DNA from: Candidatus Aerophobota bacterium
GTDB taxonomy: Bacteria; Aerophobota; Aerophobia; Aerophobales; B3-G15
NCBI GenBank assembly: GCA_030607715.1
Contig: JAUWJM010000051.1
Coordinates: 1-10,266, forward strand
Length of the DNA stretch: 10,266 nucleotides
Direction: 5' to 3'
Translations under genes and position numbers: made by a program
Notes under the pieces: model-generated
The model's input: the letters and a program-made list of their open reading frames with translations, nothing else
The model's database searches: none
Told to the model about the DNA's origin: nothing
Part shown: positions 1 through 6,394 of the stretch, one piece after another
How positions within the stretch are numbered: position 1 is the stretch's first letter
Layout: each line of letters starts with the position of its first letter

Positions 1-1
1 A

Positions 2-379
2 AAGTTTATGAAAGATGCTTTTCAAAAGGCAAAACAAGAATTTAGCAATTTAAATAAAGGAGAGTATTTAACTCTTTTTAAGGAATCCCTTTTATCCAAT
101 ATAGATTCTGGAGAGGAAAAAATTTTAGTCTCACCCAGGGATAAGTCAATACTAAATGAACAATTTATAAAAGAAATTCAAAATGAGTTAAGCAAAAGAG
201 GCAAGGAAGGAAAACTAAAGTTTATCCCAGAGCTTGATGAGAGCGAGCGGGGATTTATTATTAAAAAAGGGGGGATGCAGATAAATTGCACCTTCTCTAC
301 TCTCTTTTCTGAGTTAAAGGATAAAATAGAAATTGAGGTAGCTAAGCAGTTATTTAACCCAAATTCGGCAAACTGGTAA
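2..379 (+). CDS. A/V-type ATP synthase subunit E, C-terminal part (5' end outside window)
   Basis: Subunit E forms part of the peripheral stalk linking the catalytic head to the membrane sector of A/V-type rotary ATPases. The reading frame is open from the left edge (K-F precede the first visible Met at 8), so that Met is probably internal. Full-length family members are about 185-200 residues; roughly 125 codons are seen here. Recognisable family features are a segment with VSPRD near residues 41-45, then GFIIKKGG near 82-89 followed by a short Asn/Thr-Phe segment, and the terminal VAKQLF. No other ATPase subunit gene follows. A double-hairpin repeat begins 13 nt after the stop, so this is the distal end of its operon or an isolated piece of it. 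The assignment is from remembered family pattern, not a search. Confidence 0.82.
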   Translation, partial: KFMKDAFQKAKQEFSNLNKGEYLTLFKESLLSNIDSGEEKILVSPRDKSILNEQFIKEIQNELSKRGKEGKLKFIPELDESERGFIIKKGGMQINCTFSTLFSELKDKIEIEVAKQLFNPNSANW

Positions 380-391
380 AACTCTTCACCT

Positions 392-467
392 GGGTAGGGG
401 AGGCTTTAGCCTCCCGATTGCTTCTTGACTCTTGCTTCACAGAGGGCGACTAAAGTCGCCCCTACCC
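392..467. repeat. REP pair (BIME-like) 1: GTAG-hairpin-linker-hairpin-CTAC
   Basis: GTAG at 394-397 is directly followed by an 8-bp stem with a 2-nt loop (398-415, stem GGGAGGCT/AGCCTCCC). A 28-nt linker follows, then a second 8-bp stem (444-461, stem GGGCGACT/AGTCGCCC), directly followed by CTAC at 462-465. The outer arms GGGTAGGGG (392-400) and CCCCTACCC (459-467) are also complementary. This is the head-to-head layout of a REP plus inverted REP, as mobilised by REP-associated tyrosine transposases (RAYTs). It lies between the ATPase gene and hicB and could also affect transcript ends. Confidence 0.85.
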
Positions 468-518
468 ACTAAATAGTCAACAGTTAATTGGTCTCAGGTT
501 TATTTGTACTGGTATGAT

Positions 519-548
519 TGGACAGGCTGAATAGTTACAAATTATAAT
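519..548 (+). promoter_or_regulatory. Candidate sigma-70 promoter of hicB-like gene
   Basis: A -35-like TGGACA (519-524) and a perfect -10 TATAAT (543-548) are 18 nt apart, placing the start near 555, about 30 nt before the ATG at 585. The -35 box is imperfect, so the call is tentative. Confidence 0.45.
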
Positions 549-584
549 TAATTAGAGATTTCCGTTAAGTTAGGAGGGTAAGTT

Positions 585-827
585 ATGTTATTTGAATATA
601 CTCAAAAAGTTTTGGAAAAGGCACAATATAAAAAATTAGATGACGGAACCTGGTTTGCTGAAATTCCGGGTTTTGAAGGAGTCTGGGCTAATGGGAATAC
701 AGTAGAAAAGTGCAGGACTGAGCTTTTGGAGGTTCTAGAGGAATGGTTAATCTTAAAACTTAGAGATAATGATCCCATTCCAGAGATTGAAGGGGTTGAC
801 TTAAAGATAAAGATGAAGTGCTTTTGA
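585..827 (+). CDS. HicB-like antitoxin, apparently without HicA
   Basis: This 80-residue protein matches the partial RNase H-like fold of HicB antitoxins, which normally neutralise the mRNA-cleaving toxin HicA. The visible hallmark is D20-G-T followed by the strand-turn segment with EIPGFEGVWANG (26-37) and a helix with ELLEVLEEW (46-54). The C-terminal part carries a short PIPEI segment. The start is secure: AGGAGGG at 572-578 is 6 nt before the ATG. No HicA-sized frame lies between here and the next gene (828-964), and the upstream neighbour is a repeat and an ATPase gene, so the toxin seems absent. No DNA-binding ribbon-helix-helix extension is present, as in the short HicB forms. It may be an orphan antitoxin or the relic of a broken hicBA pair. 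Confidence 0.8.
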   Translation: MLFEYTQKVLEKAQYKKLDDGTWFAEIPGFEGVWANGNTVEKCRTELLEVLEEWLILKLRDNDPIPEIEGVDLKIKMKCF

Positions 828-964
828 TAGATATAGGTAGTCATAATGAAGTATATTAATTGTAGGGAGTATGAAAGGTTATATGGCAAAGGCATATAAA
901 GGATGATAAAGAAGATATTGCCGTTACAAAGAAATGGAAGGGATTTGGAACTACAGGAGTTAAT

Positions 965-2275
965 ATGTCATCCATACTTTTAAAGAAAATAAAGGATAAA
1001 ACTGCCCAAATAGCTATAGTAGGCTTGGGATATGTTGGCCTTCCTTTAGCTGTGCAAAAAGCAAAAGCGGGTTTTAATGTAATTGGCATTGAGCGAAAAA
1101 AAGAACGGGTGGATATGGTAAATCAGGGAAAAACTTATATTTCAGACATTGTAGGCAAGGACTTGAAAAATGTAGTAAAAGCAGGAAAGCTCAAGGCTAC
1201 CCAAAGTTTTATTCCCATATCAAAAGTTGATATTGTCTGCATCTGCGTCCCCACTCCCTTAACCAACCATAAGGAACCGGATACTCAATATATAGAAAAT
1301 GTTGCCAACAAAATGCTTCCCCATCTTCATAAAAATCAACTTATCATTCTGGAAAGCACCACTTATCCGGGAACTACTGAGGAAGTTATCCTGCCTAAGA
1401 TAGAAAAAGCAGGATTCAAAATAGGAAAGGATTTTTACCTTGCCTTTTCTCCGGAAAGAATAGACCCTGGAAACAAGAAATACCACTTAGCTAACACTCC
1501 TAAGATAGTGGGAGGTGTAACTCCAAAGTGCACCCAGCTTGCCAGAGCGCTTTATCAGCAGGTAGTTGAGGAAAAAATATATACAGTTTCCTCTCCAAAA
1601 GTTGCTGAGATGGAAAAACTTCTGGAAAATGTTTTCCGCAATGTTAACATTGCCCTGGTAAACGAGCTTACTATTCTCTGTCAACGAATGGGGATAAATA
1701 TATGGGAAGTAATTGAAGCCGCTAAAACAAAACCCTACGGATTTATGCCCTTTTATCCAGGACCAGGCCTGGGTGGCCACTGTATCCCGGTGGACCCCTT
1801 TTATCTTGCCTGGAAAGCAAAAGAGTACTCTTTTAATACTCGATTTATTGAACTTGCCGGAGAGATAAACGATAGGATGCCTTACTACATTGTAGAAAGA
1901 GTCACCAAGATCTTAAATCAGCAAAATAAATGCATCAATGGCGCCAATATTTTAATCTTAGGAGTGGCTTATAAAAAAGATATTAAAGATTTAAGAGAAT
2001 CACCTGTTTTAAAGATAATTAACCTCCTAAAAAAAGAGGAGGCAAAAATCAAGTATAATGACCCTTATGTTCCAGCTTTTACCCTTAACCAAAAAAGATA
2101 TCAATCGATAAACCTCAGTGATGAGACAATTTATAATCAGGATTTAGTAATAATTACCACTGACCATAGCCTTTATGATTATGAAAAAATAGTTAATAGT
2201 GCAAAATTAATCTTTGATACTCGTAATGCTACCAAAAATATAAAGGAGGGAAGAGAAAAAATTCACCTTCTCTAA
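965..2275 (+). CDS. wbpA: UDP-N-acetyl-D-glucosamine 6-dehydrogenase (WbpA-type nucleotide sugar dehydrogenase)
   Basis: This 436-aa cytoplasmic enzyme belongs to the UDP-glucose/UDP-HexNAc dehydrogenase family, which oxidises the sugar C6 to a carboxylate with two NAD+. The N-terminal Rossmann motif GLGYVG is at 20-25. EST-T-YPG (130-136) and SPERIDPGN (162-170) are typical of the N-acetylhexosamine-type enzymes. The central helix with MEKLLENVFRNVNIAL follows, and the catalytic cysteine sits in GGHCIPVDP at C273. The C-terminal UDP-binding domain includes GVAYKKDIKDLRESP. Length is normal and no key motif is missing. AGGAG (955-959) lies 5 nt before the ATG. The next gene starts 19 nt downstream and is a WbpB-WbpD fusion, which favours UDP-GlcNAc over UDP-glucose or UDP-ManNAc as substrate. 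A WecC-like (ManNAc) specificity cannot be excluded from sequence alone. Confidence 0.88.
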   Translation: MSSILLKKIKDKTAQIAIVGLGYVGLPLAVQKAKAGFNVIGIERKKERVDMVNQGKTYISDIVGKDLKNVVKAGKLKATQSFIPISKVDIVCICVPTPLTNHKEPDTQYIENVANKMLPHLHKNQLIILESTTYPGTTEEVILPKIEKAGFKIGKDFYLAFSPERIDPGNKKYHLANTPKIVGGVTPKCTQLARALYQQVVEEKIYTVSSPKVAEMEKLLENVFRNVNIALVNELTILCQRMGINIWEVIEAAKTKPYGFMPFYPGPGLGGHCIPVDPFYLAWKAKEYSFNTRFIELAGEINDRMPYYIVERVTKILNQQNKCINGANILILGVAYKKDIKDLRESPVLKIINLLKKEEAKIKYNDPYVPAFTLNQKRYQSINLSDETIYNQDLVIITTDHSLYDYEKIVNSAKLIFDTRNATKNIKEGREKIHLL

Positions 2276-2294
2276 AGATTAAGGAGAAAATAAT

Positions 2295-3860
2295 TTGAAA
2301 AAAAATATAGCTGTAGTTGGCGCAGGACACTGGGGAAAGAATCTCATTCGTAACTTTTATGAATTAGAAGCATTGAACACTATTTGTGATACTCGTAAGG
2401 AGCTAAAGAAAACCTATCAAAACCAGTATCCCAAGATCCCCTTTACCAATTCATTTTCTGATATCCTCTCTGATTCATCTATTTCTGCAGTAGTTATTGC
2501 TACTCCAGAGGAGACCCATTATCATTTAGTTAAAAAAGCCCTTTTTGCTGATAAAGATGTATTTGTAGAAAAACCTCTTGCTTTAAGATTAAAAGAAGGT
2601 GAAGATTTGGCAGAGATTGCCGAAAAAAAGAAGAAAATCCTTATGGTTGGACATATCCTCCGTTATCATCCCGCGGTAAACAAATTAAAACAGCTAATTA
2701 ATCAAGGTGAGCTGGGAGAAATTCAGTATATTTATTCCAACAGGTTAAATATTGGCGGAATGCGTAGTAAAACTAATGCTCTGTGGAATTTTGCTCCTCA
2801 CGATATATCAACTATTTTATTTTTACTGGGTGAGTTTCCTGAAGCTATCTTCTCAACAGGGGGAAGCTATCTTCAACAAAAGATCTTTGATGTTACCTTA
2901 ACCTGCATGGATTTTGCCAATGGTGTTAAGGCTCACATTTTTGTTAGTTGGCTTCATCCCTTTAAAGAGCAAAAACTTGTAGTAGTAGGTAGCGAGAAAA
3001 TGGCTGTTTTCGATGATATCAGTGAAGAAAAGCTTTTACTTTACCCTCATAAGATTGAATGGGTAGACAGGGTTCCTGTGGCTCAGAAAGCTAAATCAGA
3101 AGTTGTTCCTCTTCAGATGGAAGAGCCTCTTAAACTGGAATGTCAGCACTTTCTTGATTGCATTGAAAAGCGTTTAACTCCAAAAACCGATGTTAAAGAG
3201 GGATTAGAAGTTCTAAGAGTGCTTCAAGCATCCCAGGAATCTTTAGAAAATGGCGAAAAGGTCTATATTAAACAAGTTGAATTTAAAAATTTCTATATTC
3301 ATCCCACAAGTATAGTTGATGGGGATTGCGAAATTGGTGAAGGAACTAAGATATGGCACTTTTCTCATATACTTAAAGGTTCAAAAATTGGTAAAAATTG
3401 CCGTATAGGACAAAATGTAGTTATAGGTCCTGATGTTAATATTGGAAACAGATGCAAAATTCAAAACAATGTATCGATTTACCAAGGGATAACCCTGAAG
3501 GATGACGTATTCTGTGGACCATCCTGTGTTTTTACCAATGTGATAAATCCAAGAAGCGCTATTCCCAGAATGAATGAATTAAAGCCAACTCTTGTTAAAA
3601 AAGGTACAACTATTGGTGCTAATGCCACAGTTATCTGTGGAAATACCGTAGGAAAATATGCTTTTATTGGAGCAGGATCTGTTATAACAAACGATATTCC
3701 CGATTATGCCCTTTTCTATGGAAACCCAGCCAGGCTGCAAGGATGGATGTGTGAGTGTGGAGTAAAACTGGAATTTAAGGATGGTTTTGCTAAGTGCAAA
3801 GTTTGTGGAAAAAGGTATAAAATGATAGATGAGAATACAGTAATATTAGAAATAGCCTAA
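2295..3860 (+). CDS. Fused WbpB-type oxidoreductase and WbpD-type N-acetyltransferase
   Basis: Two enzymes are joined in one 521-aa chain. Residues 1-330 are a Gfo/Idh/MocA oxidoreductase with a Rossmann loop GAGHWGKN (9-16), the EKP motif (92-94) and a conserved APHD (H169). In WbpB this domain oxidises C3 of UDP-GlcNAc uronic acid. From about 333 (HPTS...) a left-handed parallel beta-helix acetyltransferase begins, with hexapeptide repeats, the WHFSHI segment, and a GNPAR end typical of WbpD/WlbB-type enzymes that acetylate the 3-amino group. The tail has C486, C488, C501 and C504, resembling a zinc ribbon. The start is TTG at 2295 with AAGGAG (2281-2286) 8 nt upstream; an ATG start is not available at this position. 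The aminotransferase that acts between the two activities (WbpE) is not in the window. Fusion would hold the first and last of these steps together. Confidence 0.87.
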   Translation: MKKNIAVVGAGHWGKNLIRNFYELEALNTICDTRKELKKTYQNQYPKIPFTNSFSDILSDSSISAVVIATPEETHYHLVKKALFADKDVFVEKPLALRLKEGEDLAEIAEKKKKILMVGHILRYHPAVNKLKQLINQGELGEIQYIYSNRLNIGGMRSKTNALWNFAPHDISTILFLLGEFPEAIFSTGGSYLQQKIFDVTLTCMDFANGVKAHIFVSWLHPFKEQKLVVVGSEKMAVFDDISEEKLLLYPHKIEWVDRVPVAQKAKSEVVPLQMEEPLKLECQHFLDCIEKRLTPKTDVKEGLEVLRVLQASQESLENGEKVYIKQVEFKNFYIHPTSIVDGDCEIGEGTKIWHFSHILKGSKIGKNCRIGQNVVIGPDVNIGNRCKIQNNVSIYQGITLKDDVFCGPSCVFTNVINPRSAIPRMNELKPTLVKKGTTIGANATVICGNTVGKYAFIGAGSVITNDIPDYALFYGNPARLQGWMCECGVKLEFKDGFAKCKVCGKRYKMIDENTVILEIA

Positions 3861-3880
3861 AGGAATATAAAAACCACCGA

Positions 3881-4012
3881 GTGCAGGGAGGAAAAAGTAA
3901 TTCTCTGCTTTTTCAAAAGAATTTGCTCTATGAGGATATTACAGGAAGGATAATCTCCTGTGCTACTGAGGTTCCTACAATTTTTGACCCGATAAAGAGA
4001 AGAGTGAGATTT
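3881..4012 (+). pseudogene. Remnant of GxxExxY-family gene (N-terminal fragment)
   Basis: In frame before the next gene, codons at 3923-3973 read LLYEDITGRIISCATEV. This matches the conserved N-terminus of GxxExxY proteins (PD-(D/E)XK-like, normally about 120-130 aa), where the Val is usually followed by His and a Leu-Gly-x-Gly segment. Here the match ends at the Val, and nothing of the remaining hundred residues is present. The frame continues without a stop into the TIGR04076-type gene, so a GTG-initiated 139-aa product from 3881 is possible. The family match of the downstream protein, however, begins only at its own ATG. I read this as a truncated relic left by a deletion. GxxExxY genes are often scattered among surface-polysaccharide loci, which fits this place. 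Confidence 0.6.
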
Positions 4013-4300
4013 ATGGTGTATGACCTTGTAATTCAGGTTGTGGAAATAAAAGGCAACTGCCCTGTGTATAAAATAGGCGATACTTTTTATCTTATTAATG
4101 GTTTTAAATTGATAGCAAAGAAGCCCCTTTGCATGCATTCTTTATCTTCTCTTATGCCCTATTATGTGGCACTGAGCCAAGGAATTCTTCCAACAAAACT
4201 CGGTTTGGCTCAAGAAGATAAAGCAGCCTATGTCCAGTGCCTTGATCCCTGTAAATATACCAGTGGTGGCACAGTAGTTTTTGAAATTAGTAATAGGTAA
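4013..4300 (+). CDS. TIGR04076 family small protein (function unknown)
   Basis: From the ATG at 4013 the product is 95 residues and matches the TIGR04076 family over its whole length. It opens with YDLVIQVVEI, then has CPVYKIGD, a CMHSL segment, PYYVALSQGI, a VQCLDP segment and a final GGTVVFEI. The conserved cysteines suggest redox or metal binding, but no activity is known to me. A weak purine-rich site (AAGAGAAGAG, 3995-4004) precedes the ATG. The frame is open upstream to a GTG at 3881 with no in-frame stop, so a longer product fused to a GxxExxY relic is conceivable. I prefer the short form because it corresponds to the family's usual start. It is not obviously linked to the sugar-nucleotide genes upstream. 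Confidence 0.72.
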   Translation: MVYDLVIQVVEIKGNCPVYKIGDTFYLINGFKLIAKKPLCMHSLSSLMPYYVALSQGILPTKLGLAQEDKAAYVQCLDPCKYTSGGTVVFEISNR

Positions 4301-4318
4301 GTTTTCCTAAAAGCTAAC

Positions 4319-4379
4319 AATGTAGTGCAGACCTTCAGGTCTGCTCAAATTTATCAGGCCTAAAGGCCTGAACTACATT
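4319..4379. repeat. REP pair (BIME-like) 2
   Basis: GTAG (4322-4325) is followed after one T by an 8-bp stem with a 2-nt loop (4327-4344, GCAGACCT/AGGTCTGC). A 9-nt spacer follows, then a second 8-bp stem (4354-4371, TCAGGCCT/AGGCCTGA), one A, and CTAC (4373-4376). The outer arms AATGTAGT (4319-4326) and ACTACATT (4372-4379) are perfectly complementary, so the whole unit can fold as a cruciform. TTGAGGGATAAA follows at 4379-4390 and recurs exactly at 5649-5660. Confidence 0.88.
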
Positions 4380-4461
4380 TGAGGGATAAAGACGAGGTTG
4401 GCTATCCGTAGAGATTTGCCAAAATCCTTTTTGAAAACTAATCTATTACACTACCAGACTA

Positions 4462-4505
4462 TTGACTATCTTAACTATTTATTGTATAATGTTCATAAAT
4501 TGAAC
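4462..4505 (+). promoter_or_regulatory. Sigma-70 promoter with palindromic start-site operator, copy 1
   Basis: TTGACT (4462-4467) and TATAAT (4485-4490) are 17 nt apart. GTTCATAAATTGAAC (4491-4505), with arms GTTCA/TGAAC, covers the expected transcription start. A repressor bound there would block initiation. The -35 box is contiguous with GACTA words of the upstream tract, including an ACTACCAGACT word at 4450-4460. It drives the DUF433/DUF5615 pair starting at 4530. Almost the same arrangement occurs at 6656-6699 and 8546-8588. Confidence 0.82.
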
Positions 4506-4529
4506 AAGATGAATTTAAAGGAGAGTGAA

Positions 4530-4850
4530 ATGTCAGTGAAGTTGACACCCGGAGAAGTAAAACATCCATATGTGACTATTGATTCTAAAATTAAGAAGGG
4601 AATTCCCATAATTGTAGGAACGCGCACTAAAGTTATGGATATTGCTATTAGATATGAATTGAGTGGAATGACACCGGATGAGATTATTGAACAATTTCCT
4701 CATTTAACCCTGACTCAAATTCATGATGCTCTTTCATACTATTACGAGCACAAATCTGAACTGGATGAAGCATATAGAAAAGAACAAATATTTATAAATG
4801 AACTGAGAAAGGATTATTCATCTAAATTAAAAGCTAAACTTAAAATATGA
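4530..4850 (+). CDS. DUF433 family antitoxin (first copy)
   Basis: This 106-residue protein carries the DUF433 fold, a winged/homeodomain-like helix-turn-helix module predicted to be the antitoxin partner of PIN-like DUF5615 proteins. The visible pattern is HPYVTIDSKIKKGIPIIVGT (near residues 10-29), then RT-x-VMDIAIRYELSGMTPDEI, FPHLTLTQIHDALSYYYEH, and a charged tail. I start at ATG 4530 because AAAGGAG (4517-4523) lies 6 nt before it. The frame extends upstream to 4398, but the promoter start site near 4497 makes that impossible, and an ATG at 4509 lacks a ribosome site. The stop overlaps the next gene's ATG by 4 nt, so the pair is translationally coupled and probably autoregulated through the palindrome at 4491-4505. 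Confidence 0.85.
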   Translation: MSVKLTPGEVKHPYVTIDSKIKKGIPIIVGTRTKVMDIAIRYELSGMTPDEIIEQFPHLTLTQIHDALSYYYEHKSELDEAYRKEQIFINELRKDYSSKLKAKLKI

Positions 4851-5182
4851 AAATCTATTGTGATGAGAATATTGAATCGGCCGTTGTGGAGGGACTTAGG
4901 AGAAGAGACATAGAGGTGATATCAGCACGAGATACAAAAAATTTAGGAAAAAGCGATGAATACCATTTAAAGCGTGCTTTTGAATTAGAAGCAGTTGTTC
5001 TCACTCATGATGCTGATTTTCTCAAAATAGCTCATCGCTGGAATCAAGAAAGAAAGGAGCATGAAGGGATTTTGTATGCCCATCCCTTAGATTTACCTAT
5101 AGGAGAATGTATTCGGATGGTTGAGCTTGTTACTCAAGTTCTTACCGACGAAGAAATGGAGAATCATATTGAGTTTCTTTAG
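4847..5182 (+). CDS. DUF5615 PIN-like nuclease, putative toxin (first copy)
   Basis: This 111-residue protein has the layout of DUF5615, a compact PIN-like (COG4634-type) domain predicted to cleave RNA. An N-terminal strand ends in CDENI (D6, E7, N8), followed by ISARDTKNLGKSDEYHL around 25-41, and a second acidic strand VVLTHDADFL (50-59, D55 and D57). These acidic residues would form the metal site. The ATG overlaps the DUF433 stop (ATGA), which is the usual antitoxin-toxin order. No promoter or clear ribosome site of its own is seen, so it depends on coupling. Length and motifs look intact. Toxicity and target are inferred from family pairing only. Confidence 0.83.
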   Translation: MKIYCDENIESAVVEGLRRRDIEVISARDTKNLGKSDEYHLKRAFELEAVVLTHDADFLKIAHRWNQERKEHEGILYAHPLDLPIGECIRMVELVTQVLTDEEMENHIEFL

Positions 5183-5275
5183 TACCTTACTATCAGGCTA
5201 CCCAACTACCAGACTACTAGACTACCAGACTATAGACTATTTAGACTATTGGACTACTTGACTATCAATCCTTTA
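5183..5275 (+). repeat. GACTA-word low-complexity tract A
   Basis: This noncoding stretch holds about seven GACTA words spaced mostly 8-10 nt apart, all in the same orientation, with the exact 11-mer ACTACCAGACT at 5205-5215 and 5221-5231. The same 11-mer recurs in the other spacers. No gene or hairpin is visible. It begins right at the stop of the DUF5615 gene. Confidence 0.8.
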
Positions 5276-5276
5276 T

Positions 5277-5371
5277 CATTGCGAGCAAAATATGTAGCCG
5301 CAACTTTTAAGTTGCGTTGATTTCGCAGGTTTCACACAGACAAGATGCCTGTGCTACCAGCCTGTGGCTAC
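5277..5371. repeat. ATTGCGAG start followed by REP pair (BIME-like) 3
   Basis: CATTGCGAG (5277-5285) leads into GTAG (5294-5297) and an 8-bp stem with a 2-nt loop (5299-5316, CGCAACTT/AAGTTGCG). An 18-nt linker precedes an imperfect stem (5335-5353, outer pairs CACAG/CTGTG) and then CTAC (5354-5357). A further short hairpin AGCC-TGT-GGCT leads into another CTAC at 5368-5371, possibly a decayed extra unit. Confidence 0.78.
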
Positions 5372-5384
5372 CAAATTTAATATA

Positions 5385-5410
5385 AATGTAGTGCAGACCT
5401 TCAGGTCTGC
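5385..5410 (+). repeat. Single REP hairpin, GCAGACCT type
   Basis: AAATGTAGT (with GTAG at 5388-5391) is followed by the stem GCAGACCT/AGGTCTGC (5393-5410). This is base-for-base the same as the first half of the BIME at 4319-4379, but the matching second half is missing. Confidence 0.85.
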
Positions 5411-5422
5411 CAAATAAATGTT

Positions 5423-5496
5423 ATTGCGAGCCTGCCAAAGCATGTGGTGGCACAGACGTCTTGTCTGTGGAAGTTGAAGCAATCTCGGGTTTGACT
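5423..5496. repeat. ATTGCGAG...GCAATCTCGGG repeat carrying a REP-like hairpin
   Basis: ATTGCGAG (5423-5430) and GAAGCAATCTCGGG (5476-5489) bracket a hairpin at 5451-5469 (CACAGAC/GTCTGTG) preceded by GTGG (5447-5450). This hairpin equals, in opposite orientation and with few changes, the second hairpin of the BIME ending at 5357. The right end, through GGGTTTGACT, recurs exactly at 8387-8407. Confidence 0.72.
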
Positions 5497-5751
5497 ATAT
5501 AACTATCACTTATGAACTATCTCGAATTTGAACTTGAATTTGCTATCAGCTAACCTTGACTCTCTTGAATTTCCTATGAGCTATCAGCCATGAGCTATGA
5601 ACTATCTTGCGATAAGCTACGTAGGTTAACTCCTGCAGTTATGAATTATTGAGGGATAAAAGGGCCAATGTCAAATGTTGAGACCTGACCCCTATTATTT
5701 AGATTGAACAAAACTATGCTCCGTAAAGAGGGGGTAGGAGGTAAAAATAAG
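5490..5751 (+). repeat. Low-complexity tract B and boundary sequence before the retropepsin cassette
   Basis: This is noncoding. Words of the type GAATTTGAACTTG, GAGCTATGA and GAACTATC fill 5495-5612. CTACGTAG at 5617-5624 and TTGAGGGATAAA at 5649-5660 follow (the latter is identical to 4379-4390). TATTAT (5693-5698) and ATTGAACAAAA (5703-5713) resemble the right half of the promoter-operator found elsewhere, but the GTTCA arm is missing. The strong ribosome site AGGAGG of the next gene is at 5736-5741. Confidence 0.65.
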
Positions 5752-6015
5752 ATGAGTGAGGTTAAGTATTTGGATAAAGACGAGCTTACTGAAAGAGGTA
5801 AGAGTATGTATAAATTACTAAAACCTAAATTGGAGAAGAAATTTAAAGGAAAAGTTATAGCCATTGAGGTAGATTCTGGTGATTATGTAATTGGTGATGA
5901 TGAATTAGATGCTGCTATGAAAGCTCAAAAAAAGTTTCCTGATAAGATATTTACTTTCATCAGGATAGGATATCCTGCCGTCCACAAATTTCGTATAATT
6001 CGTATAATAAAATGA
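5752..6015 (+). CDS. Small partner protein of retropepsin-like protease (function unknown)
   Basis: From ATG 5752 the product has 87 residues. AGGAGG at 5736-5741 lies 10 nt upstream. The frame is open back to 5704, but that Met has no ribosome site. The first third is charged and probably helical. The core has GKVIAIEVDSGDYVIGDDEL, then a helix with AMKAQKKFPDK and FTFIRIGYPAVHKF. I recall the same pattern in small genes that precede clan AA aspartic protease genes, but I cannot attach a firm family name (it has some likeness to DUF5678). Its stop overlaps the protease start by 4 nt, so the two are coupled. It could be an inhibitor, substrate or antitoxin of the protease; no DNA-binding motif is evident. 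Confidence 0.75.
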   Translation: MSEVKYLDKDELTERGKSMYKLLKPKLEKKFKGKVIAIEVDSGDYVIGDDELDAAMKAQKKFPDKIFTFIRIGYPAVHKFRIIRIIK

Positions 6016-6386
6016 TGAATATGATAGCTGGATTTGTTAGTGAAAACGATGAACCAGTAGTAGAAGTTAATCTTGATCTGGGTAAAGAAAAAAGGCCAGT
6101 TAATGCGGTGATAGATACGGGATTTAATGGATATATTTGTGTTCCCAAGAAATTAATAGATAAATCTGACTGGGAGTTTTTGGGAATAGAAGAGTACGAA
6201 TTAGCATCGGGTGAATTGATGCGGGAAAGAGTATTTTTAGGAAGGGTTGAAATGGGCATGGAGAAACTTATTACTTTTATCCTCTCAACCAATTCCTCTG
6301 ATACCTTAATAGGGACAAAACTTTTGAAAAATAAAGTGATTACAATAAATTTTGCTAACAGAACTTTAAAAATTGAAAAATTTTGA
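6012..6386 (+). CDS. Retropepsin-like clan AA aspartic protease
   Basis: This 124-residue protein has the size and two-part pattern of single-domain retropepsins of the AF_0612-like group, which act as homodimers. The catalytic motif is AVIDTGFNGY with D35-T36-G37. The C-terminal hydrophobic motif TLIGTKLL (98-105) is followed by VITINFANRTLKIEKF, the family's usual ending. No signal peptide or membrane segment is seen, so it is likely cytoplasmic. Three in-frame Met codons (6012, 6015, 6021) are possible starts; the first gives the ATGA overlap with the upstream gene. The target is unknown. Together with the upstream small gene it forms a two-gene cassette that sits among TA-like pairs, which suggests a toxin-like or conflict role, but that is inference from position. 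Confidence 0.83.
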   Translation: MMNMIAGFVSENDEPVVEVNLDLGKEKRPVNAVIDTGFNGYICVPKKLIDKSDWEFLGIEEYELASGELMRERVFLGRVEMGMEKLITFILSTNSSDTLIGTKLLKNKVITINFANRTLKIEKF

Positions 6387-6394
6387 AATAGCAA

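Noticed and set aside
871..964. Possible coding relic upstream of the WbpA-type gene
   Set aside because: Frame 871-906 gives 11 codons and the frame joining the ATG at 965 is open only from 875; no family match, and the ribosome site at 955-959 clearly marks 965 as the start.
4398..4529. Upstream extension of the first DUF433 frame
   Set aside because: It covers the GACTA words, the promoter and the palindrome; the transcription start would lie inside it, and the ribosome site supports 4530.
5617..5624. CTACGTAG palindrome as a minimal REP pair
   Set aside because: No proper hairpin adjoins either side; it may be chance in a TAG/CTA-rich tract.
5704..5751. Upstream Met of the retropepsin partner gene
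   Set aside because: There is no ribosome site before it, whereas AGGAGG at 5736-5741 serves ATG 5752.
5960..6394. 144-codon open frame on the - strand
   Set aside because: It is antisense to the retropepsin gene, with no ribosome site or family pattern; a shadow of the real coding frame.
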